From the NCBI RefSeq assembly GCF_000340215.1, contig NW_006921540.1:3223486-3287485 (forward strand): 64,000 nt of DNA, read 5' to 3'. Both the position numbers and the translations under genes were made by a program. This DNA is from Pseudocercospora fijiensis CIRAD86. Its lineage: Eukaryota; Ascomycota; Dothideomycetes; Mycosphaerellales; Mycosphaerellaceae. Shown here piece by piece: positions 22,183 through 34,022 of the stretch (positions within the stretch are counted from its first letter, which is position 1; each line of letters starts with the position of its first letter). A model generated the notes under the pieces. That model had not been told where the DNA came from and did not search any database. It worked only from the letters and a program-made list of their open reading frames with translations.

Positions 22183-22828
22183 GTCAAACTAAGCCAAGCT
22201 TCGAGCCATAGCGACTTTGTGTTGGCATTGCACGCGTCTGCCACACGACCGGTCCGCTGTACCACTTCTCGACACATCCGAAGCGAAGCGCTATCGATCT
22301 CACAAATTTCAGCTCGCCATGGAAGGACGAATACGCGTACTCCTTCCTCACTTGCTCGCGCGACGACGACACATTCTCCTGCCTGAAATCACTCCACCAT
22401 TTCGATTTCTGGATTCTCACTGTCGCAATCCGCACCTGCGCGAGATTTTCGTCCTATCGCCTTGCCTCAAAGGTTCAATGATATTGGACAGCTGCACAAA
22501 CATAGCTGCGATTCACCATACTGTGAAACTTGCTGCAGGGAATACACCGTCTGTGAAAGTCAGAAATATGGCATGACTGATTTGGAGCAAAGGGTCAGAC
22601 AGATTGTGGAGGGTAGAGTTGAAGCCTTTTGAGGAGCTTCCCTTGGAGATGGACGCTGGCATGTTCATTTGCACTGACTGGTACTCGAGGATATGGCAAG
22701 GCGACCACCTGCCAGTGAGATCAGTCGGAGAGAATTCGTCTTCGGATCGATGAATGATTCCATCAAGTCTACACGGTGTACCAAATTCGAGCAGACAAGA
22801 TAGTCCGTCCGTCCAGCACATCTCCAAT
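22183..22828. other. convergent intergenic region
   Basis: This 646-bp gap separates the F-box-like gene and the P450 3' ends. Several short open frames exist on both strands, but none has a motif. It could be 3' UTRs plus unannotated exon remnants. Confidence 0.35.
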
Positions 22829-24400
22829 CTACTCAAAAACCCCCATCCCCTCCTTCTCCTCCAACACCCTCCTCAACCCCTCCCCATCCCTCGGCACAAA
22901 CCGAACCTGATACCTCTCCGGCATGGCCACCAAACTCTTCGGATCACAACTCCCCCTCACAGGATGCACATCCACCTCCCCATACGGCAAAATCTCAAAA
23001 CAACTCAACATCCTCATCAACACCAAATACAACTCCCGATTCGCCAACAAACTGCCCGCACACATTCGATACCCCATCCCATACGTAAACAACGGAGCAT
23101 CAGGTTTCTCCAACCAGCGTTCGGGTCTAAAGACCTCTGCATCCGATCCCCAGATCTCTTCGTCCATGTTGCACGCCCAGGCGTTGAGGAACATGGTGGT
23201 TCCGGAGGGGATGAGTTTGTTTTCGAAGGTGACGTCGCGGACTGTCGAGCGCGGGAGAGCGAGGCGGAGGACGGTGTAGTAGCGGAGACATTCTTTGACC
23301 AGGGCCACGATGTATTCGCATTTCATGTCGTCGTTTTCGTCGCAGAGGAGGGTGGGGTGGAGGTTTCGGATTTCGGTTATGGCTTTGGTTTGGATGTCGG
23401 GACGTTGGCTGAGGAGGGCGATGGACCATTGCAAGAGGGTTGTGATTGTGTCGAGGCCGCCGGAGAGCATGGTGAGGGAAATGGAGGTGAGTTCTTCGGC
23501 GGTGAGACTTGCTTCTCGGTCGAGGATGACGTTGGCTTGGATGCAGGGCTTGTGGGTGCCTTTTTCCATGCGCGAGTCGAGGTCCGCGTTGAGTTTTTTC
23601 AGGTAGACGTCGCGGCGCGCTCGCATTTCTGCGGCTTTGCGGGTGCCGAAGCTGAAAGGGTTGAGGCGGAGGAGAGGGATGTAGTCTTGTAGATTTCCGG
23701 TGGTGGAGCGGAAGCGACTGATTGCTTCTTCGACTTCGGTGATTTCGTGGAAGAGGGCGTTTTCCGAGTCGCCCATTCGCGTGCCCCAGTTCAGAGTGAG
23801 AGAGAGGGAGAGGGAGAGACGCTGGATTAGTGGCATGGGATCCAGCGCTGTCTTGCCTGCGTCGCCATATTTGAAGGCCTCTCGCACGAAGGAGAGCGTC
23901 TCGATGTCGAGGTGTGGAATGTAGGTTTGCACGCTCGGCTTGTTCAAGGCAGATGCGGCACCCTTTCTTCGTCGCTTGAGGGAGTCGGAGAATGGAGAGG
24001 TGCCAATTGTCGTGCCCGCGGTGTTGGACAGGACCTTGTGGAAGGTGTAGAAGACTGGTCTGGAGCTCAGGGCTTGCGAGTTGTTGCCGAAGATTGTCTT
24101 TGCTGCCTGGGCGTTGTTGACCACGATCACGGGAATGTTACCGAGCTGGATTTGATAGACTGGTCCATATCTGCGCGACCATTGCCGATACTTTTCTGCG
24201 GCGTTGTATCTGATGTCTGCGATGTTACCGATGACGGGAAGTCCTCTCGGGCCCGGGAATGCCGGTAGTCTTGCTCTGTACCGAATGACCTCGTTGATTA
24301 GGAAGTACGTGATTGGAAGACATATGAGAAGGACGATGGCTGTGCGAAGCGTATGCTCAAGTGCCTGTCGCTGCAGTAAATCGAAAGTGTGCCCGATCAT
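22829..24400 (-). CDS. cytochrome P450, CYP504-like
   Basis: A single exon of 523 residues from the ATG at 24400. There is an N-terminal membrane anchor (LRTAIVLLICLPITYFLI), a Pro-rich hinge (PAFPGPRGLPVIGN), I-helix SGGLDTITT, the ExxR motif in KECLRYYTVLRLALPR, FRPERW, and the heme loop FTYGMGYRMCAGSLLANREL with the Cys ligand. The heme loop (CAGSxLANREL) and the region around SSRPVFYTFHKVLS resemble the CYP504 family, known for hydroxylating phenylacetate and hydroxyphenylacetate in Aspergillus. Family assignment by eye is moderate; the substrate is open. Located in the ER membrane by inference. Its ATG lies 231 bp from a Copia insertion that separates it from a divergent MFS gene, so its promoter is truncated or changed. 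Confidence 0.85.
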   Translation of the reverse strand: MIGHTFDLLQRQALEHTLRTAIVLLICLPITYFLINEVIRYRARLPAFPGPRGLPVIGNIADIRYNAAEKYRQWSRRYGPVYQIQLGNIPVIVVNNAQAAKTIFGNNSQALSSRPVFYTFHKVLSNTAGTTIGTSPFSDSLKRRRKGAASALNKPSVQTYIPHLDIETLSFVREAFKYGDAGKTALDPMPLIQRLSLSLSLTLNWGTRMGDSENALFHEITEVEEAISRFRSTTGNLQDYIPLLRLNPFSFGTRKAAEMRARRDVYLKKLNADLDSRMEKGTHKPCIQANVILDREASLTAEELTSISLTMLSGGLDTITTLLQWSIALLSQRPDIQTKAITEIRNLHPTLLCDENDDMKCEYIVALVKECLRYYTVLRLALPRSTVRDVTFENKLIPSGTTMFLNAWACNMDEEIWGSDAEVFRPERWLEKPDAPLFTYGMGYRMCAGSLLANRELYLVLMRMLSCFEILPYGEVDVHPVRGSCDPKSLVAMPERYQVRFVPRDGEGLRRVLEEKEGMGVFE

Positions 24401-24630
24401 TGTGATACTCCTATCGGCGTGAAAGGGTAAGAGAGCTAGAACTATACTTACCAGGTGAAGTATACTTATAGCTCCCAGCACAGCGTCCTACAGGTTCTCC
24501 ACAGCGATATTCTACTCGCGGGACACGTGAATGTATTCCGTCGCGGTGTTGATTCCAGCTGCGGAAGGGAGCAAGACATGGAGCGAAGTGGACTCGAGGG
24601 AAGAAAAGCGGGCGGAAAAGATTCCGTGCA
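24401..24630 (-). promoter_or_regulatory. remaining P450-side half of a split divergent promoter
   Basis: 230 bp of unique DNA between the P450 ATG and the Copia 5' LTR, ending in the target-site copy GTGCA (24626-24630). The other half is 31437-32069. Without the Copia element the P450 and MFS ATGs would be about 0.86 kb apart and divergent. Confidence 0.6.
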
Positions 24631-24812
24631 TGTTGTGGTTCAGTCAGGTAATATGCTGGTTAGCTGATACCATTAGCTAACCTGTGCTAAGAGGAAGGAC
24701 ACATAATAGGTATATTAACTGCAGTTTCTATAGCAGGCTCCTGATCCTTCTTCGTATAGTTATATAGTTGTCAATCCGATAATTAGTTGTATCCCTAGTA
24801 CGATTCACAATA
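24631..24812 (+). repeat. Copia 5' LTR
   Basis: 182 bp, aligning without gaps to 31250-31431. I count about 18 differences, all transitions (C/T or G/A), as expected if RIP and not age made them. Ends CAATA where the 3' copy has CAACA. Confidence 0.95.
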
Positions 24813-24824
24813 GGTTATAAGCCC
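24813..24824 (+). other. primer-binding site, half-tRNA(iMet) type
   Basis: GGTTATAAGCCC directly abuts the 5' LTR. It matches the complement of the initiator tRNA-Met anticodon stem-loop (GGTTATGAGCCC) except for one G-to-A change that RIP would explain. Drosophila copia and yeast Ty5 are primed by such an internal tRNA fragment, not by the tRNA 3' end. Confidence 0.75.
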
Positions 24825-27800
24825 GGCGTATACGCTTACCTATCCAGTTCAACTATAAAATAACTGTTTCTAGAGTCTACTAAACAGAGCTAGCTATCTA
24901 GACCTATTAGGTACCTAGTTAAGAGCTCTAGTTCGGACTAAAACCTAGCAAGTGTCCCTTATAAGCCCTACCTAGCACTATACTAAAAGGCAGCTAGGAA
25001 CGATAGACACTAATTAGATAAAGACAGCAAAGGAGAATCAAGTTCTTAGAAAGGGGATCAACTTCTAAGACTAGAAGCTTATATTCTAGGCGGCCTTTCT
25101 AGAAAAGGACCTAGTTAGTATAGTATTCTATAGACTTAACTAGGCTAATAAAATAAAACTACCTCTAAAAAGCATATTTATAGGGGACTTAGCCGATTAG
25201 TAGTATAGAGACATATTTAGGGACTAGAAGAAGAAAGACATCTAAGCCCTAGGCATACTTATTGCTAGACTCGACCCTGCCCTTAGACTAGACTTCGGTA
25301 ATATACCTAAGTTAGCTAAGGATACATACGACTACATTAAGGCTCTATATAAGCCTATTGTAACCGTAGACATATTTGATACTATCAAACTCATTAGGCA
25401 CATTAGGATGCCCCTTACTAATCCGAACACCTAGTAGTACTACGAATCTTTTTAGTAGTAGTTTAACAGATTCTAAACATCGATAGAACAATTTGCTAGC
25501 TTAGTTATAATAATAGAAGCGCCTATAAAGTTATTAGACATTAAGATGCCTAATATGCTTGTTAGGATGCTATTCATTTAGGGCCTTTCTAGTTACGAAT
25601 AGCTTAGATCCTAGAAGCATAATAAGAAGCCTAAAGCTAAGGACTCCTCCCTTAAAGCAATAATAACGTCCCTAAGGAGAGAAAAGCCTCCTAAACAGTT
25701 ATCTAGCGGCTTAAAGCTTATTAGAGGGGCTATTAGCAATAATAACGACTAGTGCACTTAGTACAAGTATAAGCACACTAACGCTAAGTGCTATAAGCAA
25801 CACCCTAATATAGCACTACCTAGTTAGGGAAAGAAAGATAAGAGTAAAGATAAAGATAAAGACAAAGGCAAGAAGGGTAAAGGTAAAGGAAAGGGCAAAT
25901 CTAGTAGTACTATTAATAATAATAAAGATGAATTAGACTCCTCCTCTAACTCGGAAGATAAGGGAGACTATTAGCTAGACGGCCTTAGTAGGGGCCTAAT
26001 TAGGGGAGCTATTGCAAAGCCGGGACTAGCTATAGTAAGCTCTAAGAACCTAATAGCTAACACAAAAATTTGGGATATAGGTATATTACTACACATTATA
26101 GGGAATAAGAGCTAGTTTAGCGATCTTAAGCACCTAACTAAGCCTATTCAGTTCTCCTAAGTAGTAGGAAAATTAAGTATATTACGATTAGGAACTGTTA
26201 ATATCTTCCTAACCTATAAAGGAAAGAAAACCCTAATTACTCTAATAGACGTCCTCTACTCCCCGAACTTAGATTACAACCTAATCTTAGTAGAGCGTCT
26301 TTAGAAGAAATGTAGCATTCACTTAAACAGACCTTTAGGCACTTTAATGCTTAAAGGCAAGCTAATTAGAAAGGTTGAGGAAGTATAAGGAGTACTTGCC
26401 CTTAAAGATGCTAGAGTCAAAATGCTAGGCTCAGCTTTAAAACTAAACTTAGAATCGAGTTAGAAAGGGCAGCTATTAGCCCTAGCTATCGCTAGACTAC
26501 GAGCGGATACATTAAGATAGCATTAGAGACTTGGCTACGTCGGCAACAAGATCCTAATAGCTACTAAGGAAGCCATTCTAGGCCTAGAAGAAGTTAATAC
26601 ATCTAAACTCGAGCACTATAAGACCTATAAGCTCTCGAGAGCTTAAAGAGTTATATTAAGAGAACATAGAACTAGACTAGAAAAAGCCCTTAACGAAGTC
26701 TATATTAACCTTGTTGGCGTACAACTATTTAATCTGTTTAGAAATAGGTACATTATAATCCTAACTAATGCTAAAACTAGGCTTAGGTAGGGTCTGTTAC
26801 TTCGAAACAAAGATAAGGTAACAAGTAGTAACAAGCTAATTAACTGGATAACTAGAATTAAGAGGTAATATAACAAAATCCCTAAGATTATCTTTAGTAA
26901 TAGCGGGGGAGAGTTTACTAACAACGATCTAGTATATTTTGTAGAGGAAGTTAGTATTAGATAGGATGTATCTATACTATATACACCGGAGCAGAATAGT
27001 ATTATAGAGTCGTTAAACAAGACGATTCTACTTAAGGCAAGAGCAATAATAATTGACTCTAGCCTACTAATATACTACTAGTGCTTTGCAGTAATGCATT
27101 CGATTTACCTAACTAATAGACTAGTAAACTTGAGAACTAAGGAAGTTCTACTTAAGGCTTTCGAATTAGACTTGAATATCGGCAGTATAGACATTAACCT
27201 GTCTAAGACGAGACGATTTGGCTATAAGGTATTTAAATACCTCGAATCCGGGGTTGAACGACTTAACTCCTAGAAATTTGCACTAAGAGCTTTCGTATTC
27301 TAGTTTATTAGATTCTAAGAAAATTTATCAACAAACTATCTGCTTTAGAACCCGTACTAGAAGGATAGCGTATAGCAGCATAATATCAGATTCTCTCTAT
27401 ACGTTACCTTCAACGAGGACTTTGTCTATAAAGACAATTTCACTAAGCTTCTAAGTACCCTTTAAGCTTAGGGGGAGTATTTGAGACTAGCTGTCCCTTA
27501 AGAGACTATTTAGGTACTTGAAACCCAGTCTAACCTTTTATTTGAGTTAGGAATCCTAGCACTATTCCCTAGTAATAACTAAACAACTTAGCACTCTTTA
27601 GAACCTTAGGGGGAGCTATTTAGAGGTAGTATCCCTTAGCCTTAGTAGGCTTATAATTAGGAAGATTAGGAAGACTCCCTTACAGCTTAGGGGGAGTAAG
27701 GTATACTTAAGCAAGGAACACTACCTTAGCTAATACCTATAGCTAATAAGCTAATACTCCAAAATCACTAACTAGAACTACTAGCTGCCTAGTAGGAAGC

Positions 27801-29579
27801 TGCTTCTAAGAAAAATTAGTACACTTAAGAAACAGATACTGCTAAACTAGAAGATACCCTAATTACTCCCTTCTAAGTCCCTAAGACTACTAGCAAGAGA
27901 AAGAGGGCTCCTAACCCACCTTAGCTAAACCCTCCTTAAGCCGAAGTACGACTTAGGTCTAGTAGAGCCGTAGCTAAGTATAACTATAGCAAGATCACTA
28001 AGATTGCTATAGCTGCTGCTATAAAAGATGCTTAGAAGCTAGCTAACCTAATAACCCTAGCTAAAGCCCTAAAAAGGCCTAACTAGGATGAATAGAGAAA
28101 AGCCGTTACAAAAGAGATAAGGTCTCTTAAAAAGTCTAGTGCAATCGAGTGGATTCTAGCCGAATCCCTACTAAAAGGCAGAACACCTCTAATAGGAAAA
28201 TGGGTTTTTAAGATTAAATACCTATTAGACGGCTCTATTAACAAATATAAGGCAAGATAGACAGCTAGAGGCTTTATATAGAAGCAAGGTCTTAACTATG
28301 TTAATACCTATACTCCTATACTAAGAGCAGCTACTGCTAGACTTGTCCTTAGGCTTTTAGTAAACAAAAACTAGAAGCGAAGACAGGTTGATATCGAGAC
28401 TGCTTTCTTAAATCCCCCTCTAGATAAAGAGATTTTTATTAGACCCCTAGAAGGCGCGTACCTGTTTAAGAAGCACCCTCTAAAGTAGATTATCCGTATT
28501 AGAAAAGGATTATATAGCCTTAAGCAGGCTACTAATCTCTAGCACTATAATGCTTTAGACACTCTTCGTCAACTTAGCCTAAGTAGGACAAAGAGTAACT
28601 ATTGCCTATAGTAAGGTAATAGTATTCTTATCCTCCTTTATATAGATAACTTCTAAATCTTTAGAACCTCTAAGGCAAAGATCGATGCTCTAATTAAAGG
28701 TCTTCGTAAGAAGTATATAATCAAGATTGTTACGTCTAACCTATTTCTAGGCCTTTATCTAAAGGAAGACAAGGAGGGAAACCTTACTATCTCCTAGACA
28801 CACTATACTAAAGAGAAGCTTTAGAAGTATAGCTTAGACTAGTATAAGCTAATAAAGCATCTACTTAAGAAGCTTTACGAGCCTCTTATAACCCCCTATA
28901 ACCGTTAGGACTACTAGCTGTTTAATACTATAATTAGTAAAATGTAGTTTCTAGCTAACTAGACTAGACTAGACATTAGCTATACCGTTAACCACCTTGC
29001 TAGATTCCTTTAGAATCCCGGACCTAAGTATGTTATAGCTACTAAACATCTCTAGAGGTACATTGCTAGCACAGTTAACAAAGGACTTGTCTTTAGAAAG
29101 AAGAAAACTTTGGAATTTTAGGTATACTCTAACGTAGACTTTGCTAGTAACCCTTTATTATTAAGATTAATATTAGGCGCCCTTATACTTCTTAACAACA
29201 CTCTAATTATATAGAGATTACAGCTCTAAAAGGAAGTCGTACTCTCTAGCACTAAAGTAGAGTATATTGCTCTAATAGAAGCATATAGAGAAATCTACTA
29301 GCTCCGAAATTTAATAACTAAGCTTCAACTACTTACTAGGGAAGAAGTCAACAGGATTTACGTCTAGGTAGACAACTAGTTAGCTATTTCCCTTATTAAG
29401 GACTATATAAATTCTAAGAGGTCGAGGCACGTTTCCCTTAGGAACTACTACTATAGAGAATAGTATACCTAGGGAAAGATTAGTATCGAATTCGTCACTA
29501 CTAACAAACAGCTAGCGGACTGTTTCACTAAGCCTAAATCTCTAAACAAAATTCTCTAATAATACAGCGTCTCTAGGAC

Positions 29580-31240
29580 AAACTCCTAAGTTACTCCTTT
29601 AGAAAGAAAAATCTTATTTGTAGGATTAGAAAACAAGCTTTATACACTTATTGAATTTCATTCTAATTTCTAGAAACAGCCTAGCTGCACTATATAGTCT
29701 AAGCTGCAAAATTTCTTTTATAACAATATTGAGACTAAGTAGGAAGAAATACCCTAGCCCTTAAGAGTTAGAAACTCTCTAATACTATAAGGCTTTTACT
29801 AATCTAGACTGCCTAGCCTATTTTAAAATCGAAAACATATATTATAGCTCTCTATCTACTAGAAAAAACCGAATCTCCCTAATCAGCTACCTATCTTAGT
29901 ATTACTATCTTCGTAATTAGAGAAACCCCTCTAAGGACTACTAGAATTACGAGTCGAGCTAGGACTAGTAGACAACCTAGAACCTAGACTACGACTACGT
30001 CCCTAAGCAGTAGCCTAGGTATAAGCATTTGCCTACTACAGTAGTAAATTTGCTACTACCTAGGCGCCCTAAGGAGTACTCTAATCGATGCTAGACGGGA
30101 CTAGTACGTACAGACGACGCTAATTAGTGCCTGCTCTACTCCCCGGATTACGAGGCGGCAGAGGCACTATAGGCGTCTAACGATTCGTATTAGAGCGTAG
30201 CCGAGAGACGTAACCTAACAAAAGGATTAGTGTTTTAGCTTCAAAAAATGTATAAGACTAGATTCAACTTACTAGAGAACTCGCATTAACTATAATAATT
30301 TAGGCTAGTATAGTTAGTATAAGCGCCCTTTAGGAAAGCGATATCCTAACCGTTAATTCGATAACTTAGAGTTATACACTCTAAGTACGGATCCTTTAAC
30401 TGCTTGCAAGGACCGCACTAGCTATTACTAGTATATACGCGTCTAGTAGCAGCCGTATATACAAGCGCGGTAGGTAAGTAGTTAACATTCGATTTTAAGC
30501 CTAAATTGAATGCCTTAGCCGCCTTACGCAGACGCGGAGGTACACTTAGAAACAGCCGAGTATTATCCTAGCTCGTAATAAAATGCCTAATATTAACGTT
30601 GCGTAGCTAAGGCGGAGTCTACTCTAGACTAATATTAGTTAAGTACTAGATAATTCTCTAGAGAATCGCGACAGTTAACTAAACTTCCTTAAGGACTGCG
30701 CCTAGTTAGCAAATTGTTAGAAAAGGGGAACCTTTAATAGTAATACTTACTAGTCTCTATAAGCTAGAGCTTGTTATAACGCGAAGGGTGCCGATTCTTG
30801 TTTAGATCGTTACTACCGCCGCCGCTGCTACTACTACCTATACTACTCGCTATACTCCCTAGGCTAGGGTAAAGAATTATCGCTATAATAAAGTCTCGGC
30901 TAGCTATTAGACTTAAAAGGTCTTAGTAAGAATTTGAATTCTAGTAGAGGCTGCTAGTACTTAGGGGATTGCTAAAGAGTAGATTGTAAAAGTTCAAGTT
31001 GTCTAGTTAAGTTTAAGTGTCTTTTATAGGCGCCTACTAACCCTACAATTACGACTAAGGACATTACTTTAAAGCAAACTAATTAGTAAATAATGTAATA
31101 TAAGTACGTGCAAGTAGTATAGCATATAAAGCTATATATAAAGCAGATATAGTCTAATATCTAAAGGCAGTTAGAAGATAAAGTGAAGCTCTAAGCCTAG
31201 ATTTAGAGTATCCAATCTGAATAGTATATTATCTCTACCT
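29580..31240 (+). other. unassigned 3' region of the Copia element
   Basis: About 1.65 kb between the end of RNase H and the polypurine tract. It is RIP-mutated like the rest. I recognise no domain. It may be a third ORF, a captured sequence, or a long 3' untranslated part. Confidence 0.5.
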
Positions 31241-31249
31241 AAGGGGGAG
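31241..31249 (+). other. Copia polypurine tract
   Basis: AAGGGGGAG lies immediately before the 3' LTR, the expected place for the plus-strand primer. Confidence 0.85.
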
Positions 31250-31431
31250 TATTATAGTTTAGTTAGGTAATATGCTAGTTAGCTAATACTATTAGCTAAC
31301 CTATACTAAGAGGAAGGACATATAATAGGTATATTAACTATAGTTTCTATAGCAGGCTCCTAATCCTTCTTCGTATAGTTACATAGTTGTCAATCCGATA
31401 ATTAGTTGCATCCCTAGCACGATTCACAACA
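31250..31431 (+). repeat. Copia 3' LTR
   Basis: 182 bp, ends CAACA, followed by target duplication GTGCA. More heavily RIP-mutated at its left end than the 5' copy (TATTATAG against TGTTGTGG). Confidence 0.95.
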
Positions 31432-31436
31432 GTGCA

Positions 31437-32069
31437 AGCAAGCACCGACAGAGTGGCTCTCATTGCTGATGTATGATGTCCCGCCGGGTGGACAGACCTC
31501 TTTTGGATGGATTTCGGGCAACATACGTTTGCTACATATATATCAATCTTGCTCTGGCTAGAGCCTCACGAGGTGAAGTAGCGGATGATTGCTCTCCCCA
31601 ATGCCCGAACAACACGCGTGCTATTGCTAGTGAGACTTCCCACGGTGACGGGAGTGCTTGGGAAGCCGGCATCCGAACTTCTTCCCGTCTTTCCAAGCCA
31701 TCTGACTGGCGAGACGCTATTCCGGGTTGTTATTCTTGTTCATCCGGGAGTGGGGACGAAGTGATCCATGCACAACCACCGGAGCGGGTGCCAAGACCCA
31801 GCACGTGTCGCGACCCTGGCAGATCAACGACTTCATCCACGACTTTCATCATGTACGACCCCACAGCCGGCGTCCGTGAAGGTGAGTATTCGCGTGTTTC
31901 ATTGCTATGCAGGTCCTTGGGCGGAGCATGGCTGCCATGCGACGAGGGACCCGCAGACATGCCGTGGTCAACAAGGTACTCCAACAATGTCTAGACCCTC
32001 AGGACGCAATGGCAGGACAGACGCACCACCTCTGATCTCCTTCAAAGCGTGCGTTGACGAGCACGTGGC
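31437..32069 (+). promoter_or_regulatory. MFS-side half of the split divergent promoter
   Basis: 633 bp of unmutated unique DNA upstream of the MFS ATG. A 173-residue open frame (31473-31994) crosses it but has a composition without motifs, so I treat it as chance. Confidence 0.5.
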
Positions 32070-33871
32070 ATGGCGACCTACAACGGCAGCGCGAAGATTA
32101 CTAACCTCGAACAGGCCATGACAATAGAAAGCGTTGCCGACGTGCAAAAAGAGAAATGGGACAATGTCAACACGCTCGGAAGTGTGCAGCTCCACAATGT
32201 TCAAACGAAGGAAGTCTTGCTCATCCCGACGCCGTCGAGCGATCCCAATGATCCTTTGAACTGGTACTGTAGAACCTTCCTAGGCCCTTCGATCTGGCAT
32301 TGATGAGTGTATAGGTCAAAGGGCTACCGCTACTATCAAGCCTTCATCGTGTGTCTTGCCATGGTGATGTGCAACTTCTTGGCAGCAGGTATGGCATTCC
32401 CAACACACAAATAGGATGCCCGTTCTGACAAAAGATCCAGGTCCGACGGTAGCCATAGTAGAAACGACGATCGACTACTTCGGCCCTCCAGGCCCAGAAT
32501 TCACCTCCAAAATTTCCAAAATCGCATACTTCTTCACCACCACAGCCTTACTCCAAGGCCTCGGCAACCTAGTCTGGATGCCGTTGATCGTAAAATATGG
32601 CAGGAGACCAGTCTACCTCGCATCTTTCACTCTCTACACAATCACAACGATCTGGGTCAGCGTCAGCAAGACGTACGCCAACACCCTCGTCGCGAGAATC
32701 GTTATGGGCTTCGCTGCGGGATCAGGAGAATGTCTGGCCCCATTGACCATTTCCGACATTTTCTTCCTGCACGAGCGAGGCACCGTCATGGCCGTATACA
32801 CCGCATCCCTAAACTTCGGCGTCTCGATCGGCGTCATCCTCAGCGGCGTCATCGCATACAACCTCGGATATCACTACATCTACTACATCGCCATAGCCCT
32901 CATCGGCTTCGTCACAATTCTAGTCTTCTTCACCATGCCCGAAACCTCCTACACTCGCAGTCCCGCCGTCCTCGCCGCGCGTCCCCACCAACAACCCCCC
33001 AAACGTTCCTACCTCCACGGCCTAAACCTCTACACCGGCACCTACACCTCGGAATCCCTCCTGAAACTCTTCATGCGTCCCGTACTCATGCTCCTCTTAC
33101 CCCCCGTAATCTGGGCCACCCTCGTAATGTCCGTCACAATCGGTTTCCTCGTAGCCATAACCTCAAATTTCGCCCCGGCCTTCTCCACAACCTACAATTT
33201 CAACTCCTGGCAATCCGGCCTCTGCTTCATCGCCGGACTCGTCGGCGCCGTGATCGGAATCGCTCTAGGAGGAAATTTCTCGGACTGGACCGCGAATTTT
33301 TTCACGAGGAGGAATGGTGGCATACGGGAGCCGGAGTTTCGATTACCGGCTATGACGATTGGACTTGTGACTGCGCCTTTGGCGCTGGTGTTGTATGGAG
33401 CCGGGATTGAGCATCGGTGGCATTGGATGCTTCCGACGCTGGGGTTGGGGTTGTTGAATTTCAGCATCACGCAGGCGACGAATGTTTCGTTGGTGTATAT
33501 TGTCGATGCGTATCGGCCGATTGCCGGGGAGACGGTCGTGACGCAGTTGGGCTTTAAATGTGAGTGTGAAAGTTTCTCGTTTCTATGTGTGCGTCAAGGC
33601 AGTGGACCTAGAAGGCTAATCTTTTTTTTCTTTGTTTCCTCCGACAACAACAGCTGCTTTTGGATTTTTGCTATCGTTCTATACGAATCCTTGGATTGAG
33701 AAATCTGGGTATCAGAATGCCTTCGGGGCTATGGCGGGCATCAGTGCTGCTGTTTTGGTGTGTTGGATTCCTTTCTTTGTGTTTGGGAAACGGATCAGGC
33801 ATGCGAGTTTGCAGTGGCCGATCATTGACAGAGCTGTGAAGTGGAGTGTGGATCGGGAGGTCGGTGAGTGA
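32070..33871 (+). CDS. MFS transporter, DHA1/Hol1-like
   Basis: Four exons (32070-32263, 32315-32388, 32441-33559, 33654-33871) give 534 residues; introns are 32264-32314, 32389-32440 and 33560-33653. Joining restores DPNDPLNWSKGYRYYQAFIV and LGFKSAAFGFLLSFYTNPW. The DPNDPLNWS N-terminal motif, about 12 hydrophobic segments, the loop motif VKYGRRPVYL, the long cytosolic loop after TM6 (residues roughly 240-290) and EKSGYQNAFG near the C-terminus identify a drug:H+ antiporter-1/Hol1-like carrier. Such carriers export small molecules or import polyamines and siderophore-like compounds; the substrate is unknown here. Its position in a cluster with a P450 and a regulator suggests export or uptake of that pathway's compound. 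Reading frame appears intact despite the Copia insertion 0.64 kb upstream. Confidence 0.88.
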
Positions 33872-34022
33872 AGAAGAACAAGGGTGGTTTATCGACAGTC
33901 CTATCGATCATTCCCGAAATGTGATGCTTCTACATGCTGAATTATTGCCTATACATGGTATCATTCATTCATTGAAACACTGCGCTGTCACGAATGCTCT
34001 CGACGATGCATAAATCCGTCAC

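Larger units (their letters stand above)
24631..31431 (+). mobile_element. full-length RIP-inactivated Ty1/Copia LTR retrotransposon
   Basis: The element is flanked by a 5-bp target duplication GTGCA (24626-24630 and 31432-31436). It has two 182-bp LTRs starting TG and ending CA where unmutated. Gag is marked by a CCHC-type zinc knuckle (25753-25791, second Cys changed to Tyr). Pol order is integrase (about 26.5-27.3 kb), then reverse transcriptase (28.13-28.9 kb, Copia block GKWVFKIKYLLDGS, catalytic box altered to YIDN near 28641), then RNase H ending ADCFTKP (29515-29535). That integrase-before-RT order defines Copia. The frame is broken by very many TAG codons but by few length changes, which is the RIP pattern. 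About 1.65 kb of unexplained sequence lies between RNase H and the 3' LTR. Confidence 0.95.

Noticed and set aside
22754..23692. 312-residue plus-strand open frame
   Set aside because: It is antisense to the P450, with repetitive His/Pro and Glu/Gly composition typical of a shadow frame.
24631..31431. Stop-codon recoding (TAG read as Gln/Trp) to explain TAG-rich frames
   Set aside because: Normal genes in the same window use TAG as an ordinary stop or avoid it, and catalytic residues and LTRs also carry C-to-T/G-to-A changes. RIP explains all of it.
31473..31994. 173-residue open frame between Copia and the MFS gene
   Set aside because: No motif and an unstructured composition; it occupies the space expected for the MFS promoter.
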